This document shows, one piece after another, positions 5,739 through 6,656 of a stretch of 6,656 bases of DNA (its first letter is position 1; each line of letters opens with the position of its first letter). Origin of the DNA: Gp6-AA40 sp050742535 (GTDB lineage: Bacteria; Acidobacteriota; Vicinamibacteria; Vicinamibacterales; UBA2999); assembly GCA_050742535.1 (NCBI GenBank), contig JBOGIQ010000340.1, positions 1 to 6,656 on the forward strand, in the 5' to 3' direction. The position numbers and the translations under genes were made by a program. The notes under the pieces are model-generated. The model did not search any database. It saw only the letters and a list, made by a program, of their open reading frames with translations, and had not been told where the DNA came from.

Positions 5739-6656
5739 AGAAATTCAACTGCGTTCGGAACGCGATGCCGTTTTCGGCGGCCCGTGCGCCTGCCTGGTTG
5801 TCGTCGAACACCGTGCGCTCGAAGTCGAGGACGTACTTCAGGTTGCCGGTCAGGTACCAGTTGAGACCGACGGTCCATGCCTGCGCCTTGCGGCTGGAGC
5901 CGGCGGCCGCAAATCCCAGATCGATTGCCGCCTGGTCGACCTTCAGTTCATGCACGCGCGCGGCAACCTGCAACGCGCCCCAGTGCGCGGTCGATGGATC
6001 GAAGATCGCGCGCGGGCGAACGCCCGCTCCCGCATCCGTCGCCGCTTCCCCGGTCAGCACCCACGACGCCGCGACCTGCCAAGCCCGGGCGGTGATGTCG
6101 TCGGACACGCCGTTGCGCGTCACCGGGACTTCCGTGCGGACGTATTCGGCCCATCCGCCGAACGGACCTCTGAAGAAGAACAGCTGCGGTGAATAACGGA
6201 TCCGCCTGCCGCTCGCGACCGCGCCCGTCGCGTACGAGAAAAACGGCTGCTGAAGAGTCTGCGTGCGGTAGGACGGCAGCGCCGCGGCGCCGGTCTGACG
6301 TCCGGTATTGCCCGAGACGGCGACGCCGAGACCGCGCAGCGGACTCGCGACATCGCGCGTGAAGGGGCGGAGGATCACGCGCGCCGAGACGTCTTTGCCG
6401 TCGTTGGCGTCGAGATCGGCGCTGCCGCCGTCTGCCACTCCGTTCATCACGCCGGCGAGATAGCTGAACACGCCGCCCTTCACGTCGCCCAGCACCTGGA
6501 TCCCGAGATCCCGATTGGGCACGAGCGACGTCGGAAACGCGCGGTCCAGGAACAGCAGGTTCGACCCGGAATGCAGGCGCTCCATTCCGAACGGGTGCTT
6601 TCCCTTGCCGGCGCGGATGCGGAAGGCCGGCGAAAAGATGGTGTCGAAGTAGGCGT
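5737..6656 (-). CDS. Porin of the phosphate-selective OprP/OprO type, N-terminus outside window
   Basis: This is the C-terminal 305 residues of an outer-membrane beta-barrel porin. The frame stays open to the right edge, reading AYFDTIFSPAFRIRAGKG before KHPFGMERLHS, so the ATG at 6585 is internal. Family-like segments are AGKGKHPFGMERL, LLFLDRAFPTSLVPNRDLGI, FRGPFGGWAEYVR, WQVAASWVLTGEA, GALQVAARVHELKVDQ, VGLNWYLTGNLKYVLDFE and a final QLNF. Alternating polar and hydrophobic strands and a C-terminal Phe (the usual BAM recognition signal) fit an outer-membrane barrel. OprP and OprO favour phosphate and polyphosphate, but many members are not characterised. Placement directly upstream of sbp, on the same strand with a 67-bp gap, suggests that it supplies sulfate to the ABC importer. 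Family call is good; substrate is inference. The stop codon overlaps the end of repeat element D. Confidence 0.87.
   Translation of the reverse strand, partial: AYFDTIFSPAFRIRAGKGKHPFGMERLHSGSNLLFLDRAFPTSLVPNRDLGIQVLGDVKGGVFSYLAGVMNGVADGGSADLDANDGKDVSARVILRPFTRDVASPLRGLGVAVSGNTGRQTGAAALPSYRTQTLQQPFFSYATGAVASGRRIRYSPQLFFFRGPFGGWAEYVRTEVPVTRNGVSDDITARAWQVAASWVLTGEAATDAGAGVRPRAIFDPSTAHWGALQVAARVHELKVDQAAIDLGFAAAGSSRKAQAWTVGLNWYLTGNLKYVLDFERTVFDDNQAGARAAENGIAFRTQLNF

Overview
The window is a compact, high-GC bacterial segment that looks chromosomal. It holds seven genes, two of them cut by the window edges, and no RNA genes, insertion sequences or phage genes. The outer-membrane porin shows a Gram-negative-type envelope. 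I suspect an Acidobacteriota-like genome (Vicinamibacteria is my best guess) from the style of the palindromic intergenic repeats and the GGATCAG-type tandem repeat. That is recollection, not something the sequence proves.

Layout. On the + strand, 2-667 is the 3' part of a TauE/SafE (TSUP) anion permease. Next comes a 7-bp tandem repeat (663-697), then a dicarboxylate/amino acid:cation symporter (703-1944). The rest is on the - strand, reading from the right edge leftward. A porin of the OprP/OprO type (5737-6656, N-terminus outside the window) is followed by a periplasmic sulfate-binding protein (4668-5669), permease CysT (3785-4603), permease CysW (2910-3785) and ATPase CysA (1972-2844). 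The symporter and cysA converge.

How the genes work together. The - strand genes form a plausible sulfate/thiosulfate uptake operon. The porin would pass the anion through the outer membrane, Sbp captures it in the periplasm, and CysT/CysW with CysA pump it inward using ATP. cysT and cysW overlap as TGATG. The porin's place in the operon suggests it serves sulfate rather than phosphate, but this is inference.

The most unusual content is between the genes. No gap exceeds about 70 bases, and every gap holds a repeat. Four (1934-1983, 2858-2907, 4614-4667, 5676-5738) belong to one family by architecture: a hairpin with a TGAA/TAAA loop, a CTAC...GTAG-like linker stem, and a hairpin with a TTCA-like loop. 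Stem sequences differ between copies while pairing is kept. Six of the seven gene 3' ends fall inside or within 2 nt of a repeat; the exception is cysT, which overlaps cysW. The cysA stop lies in a repeat loop, and its product lacks much of the usual C-terminal TOBE region, so the repeat may mark a truncation point. No promoter was identified; the operon promoter probably lies beyond the right edge.
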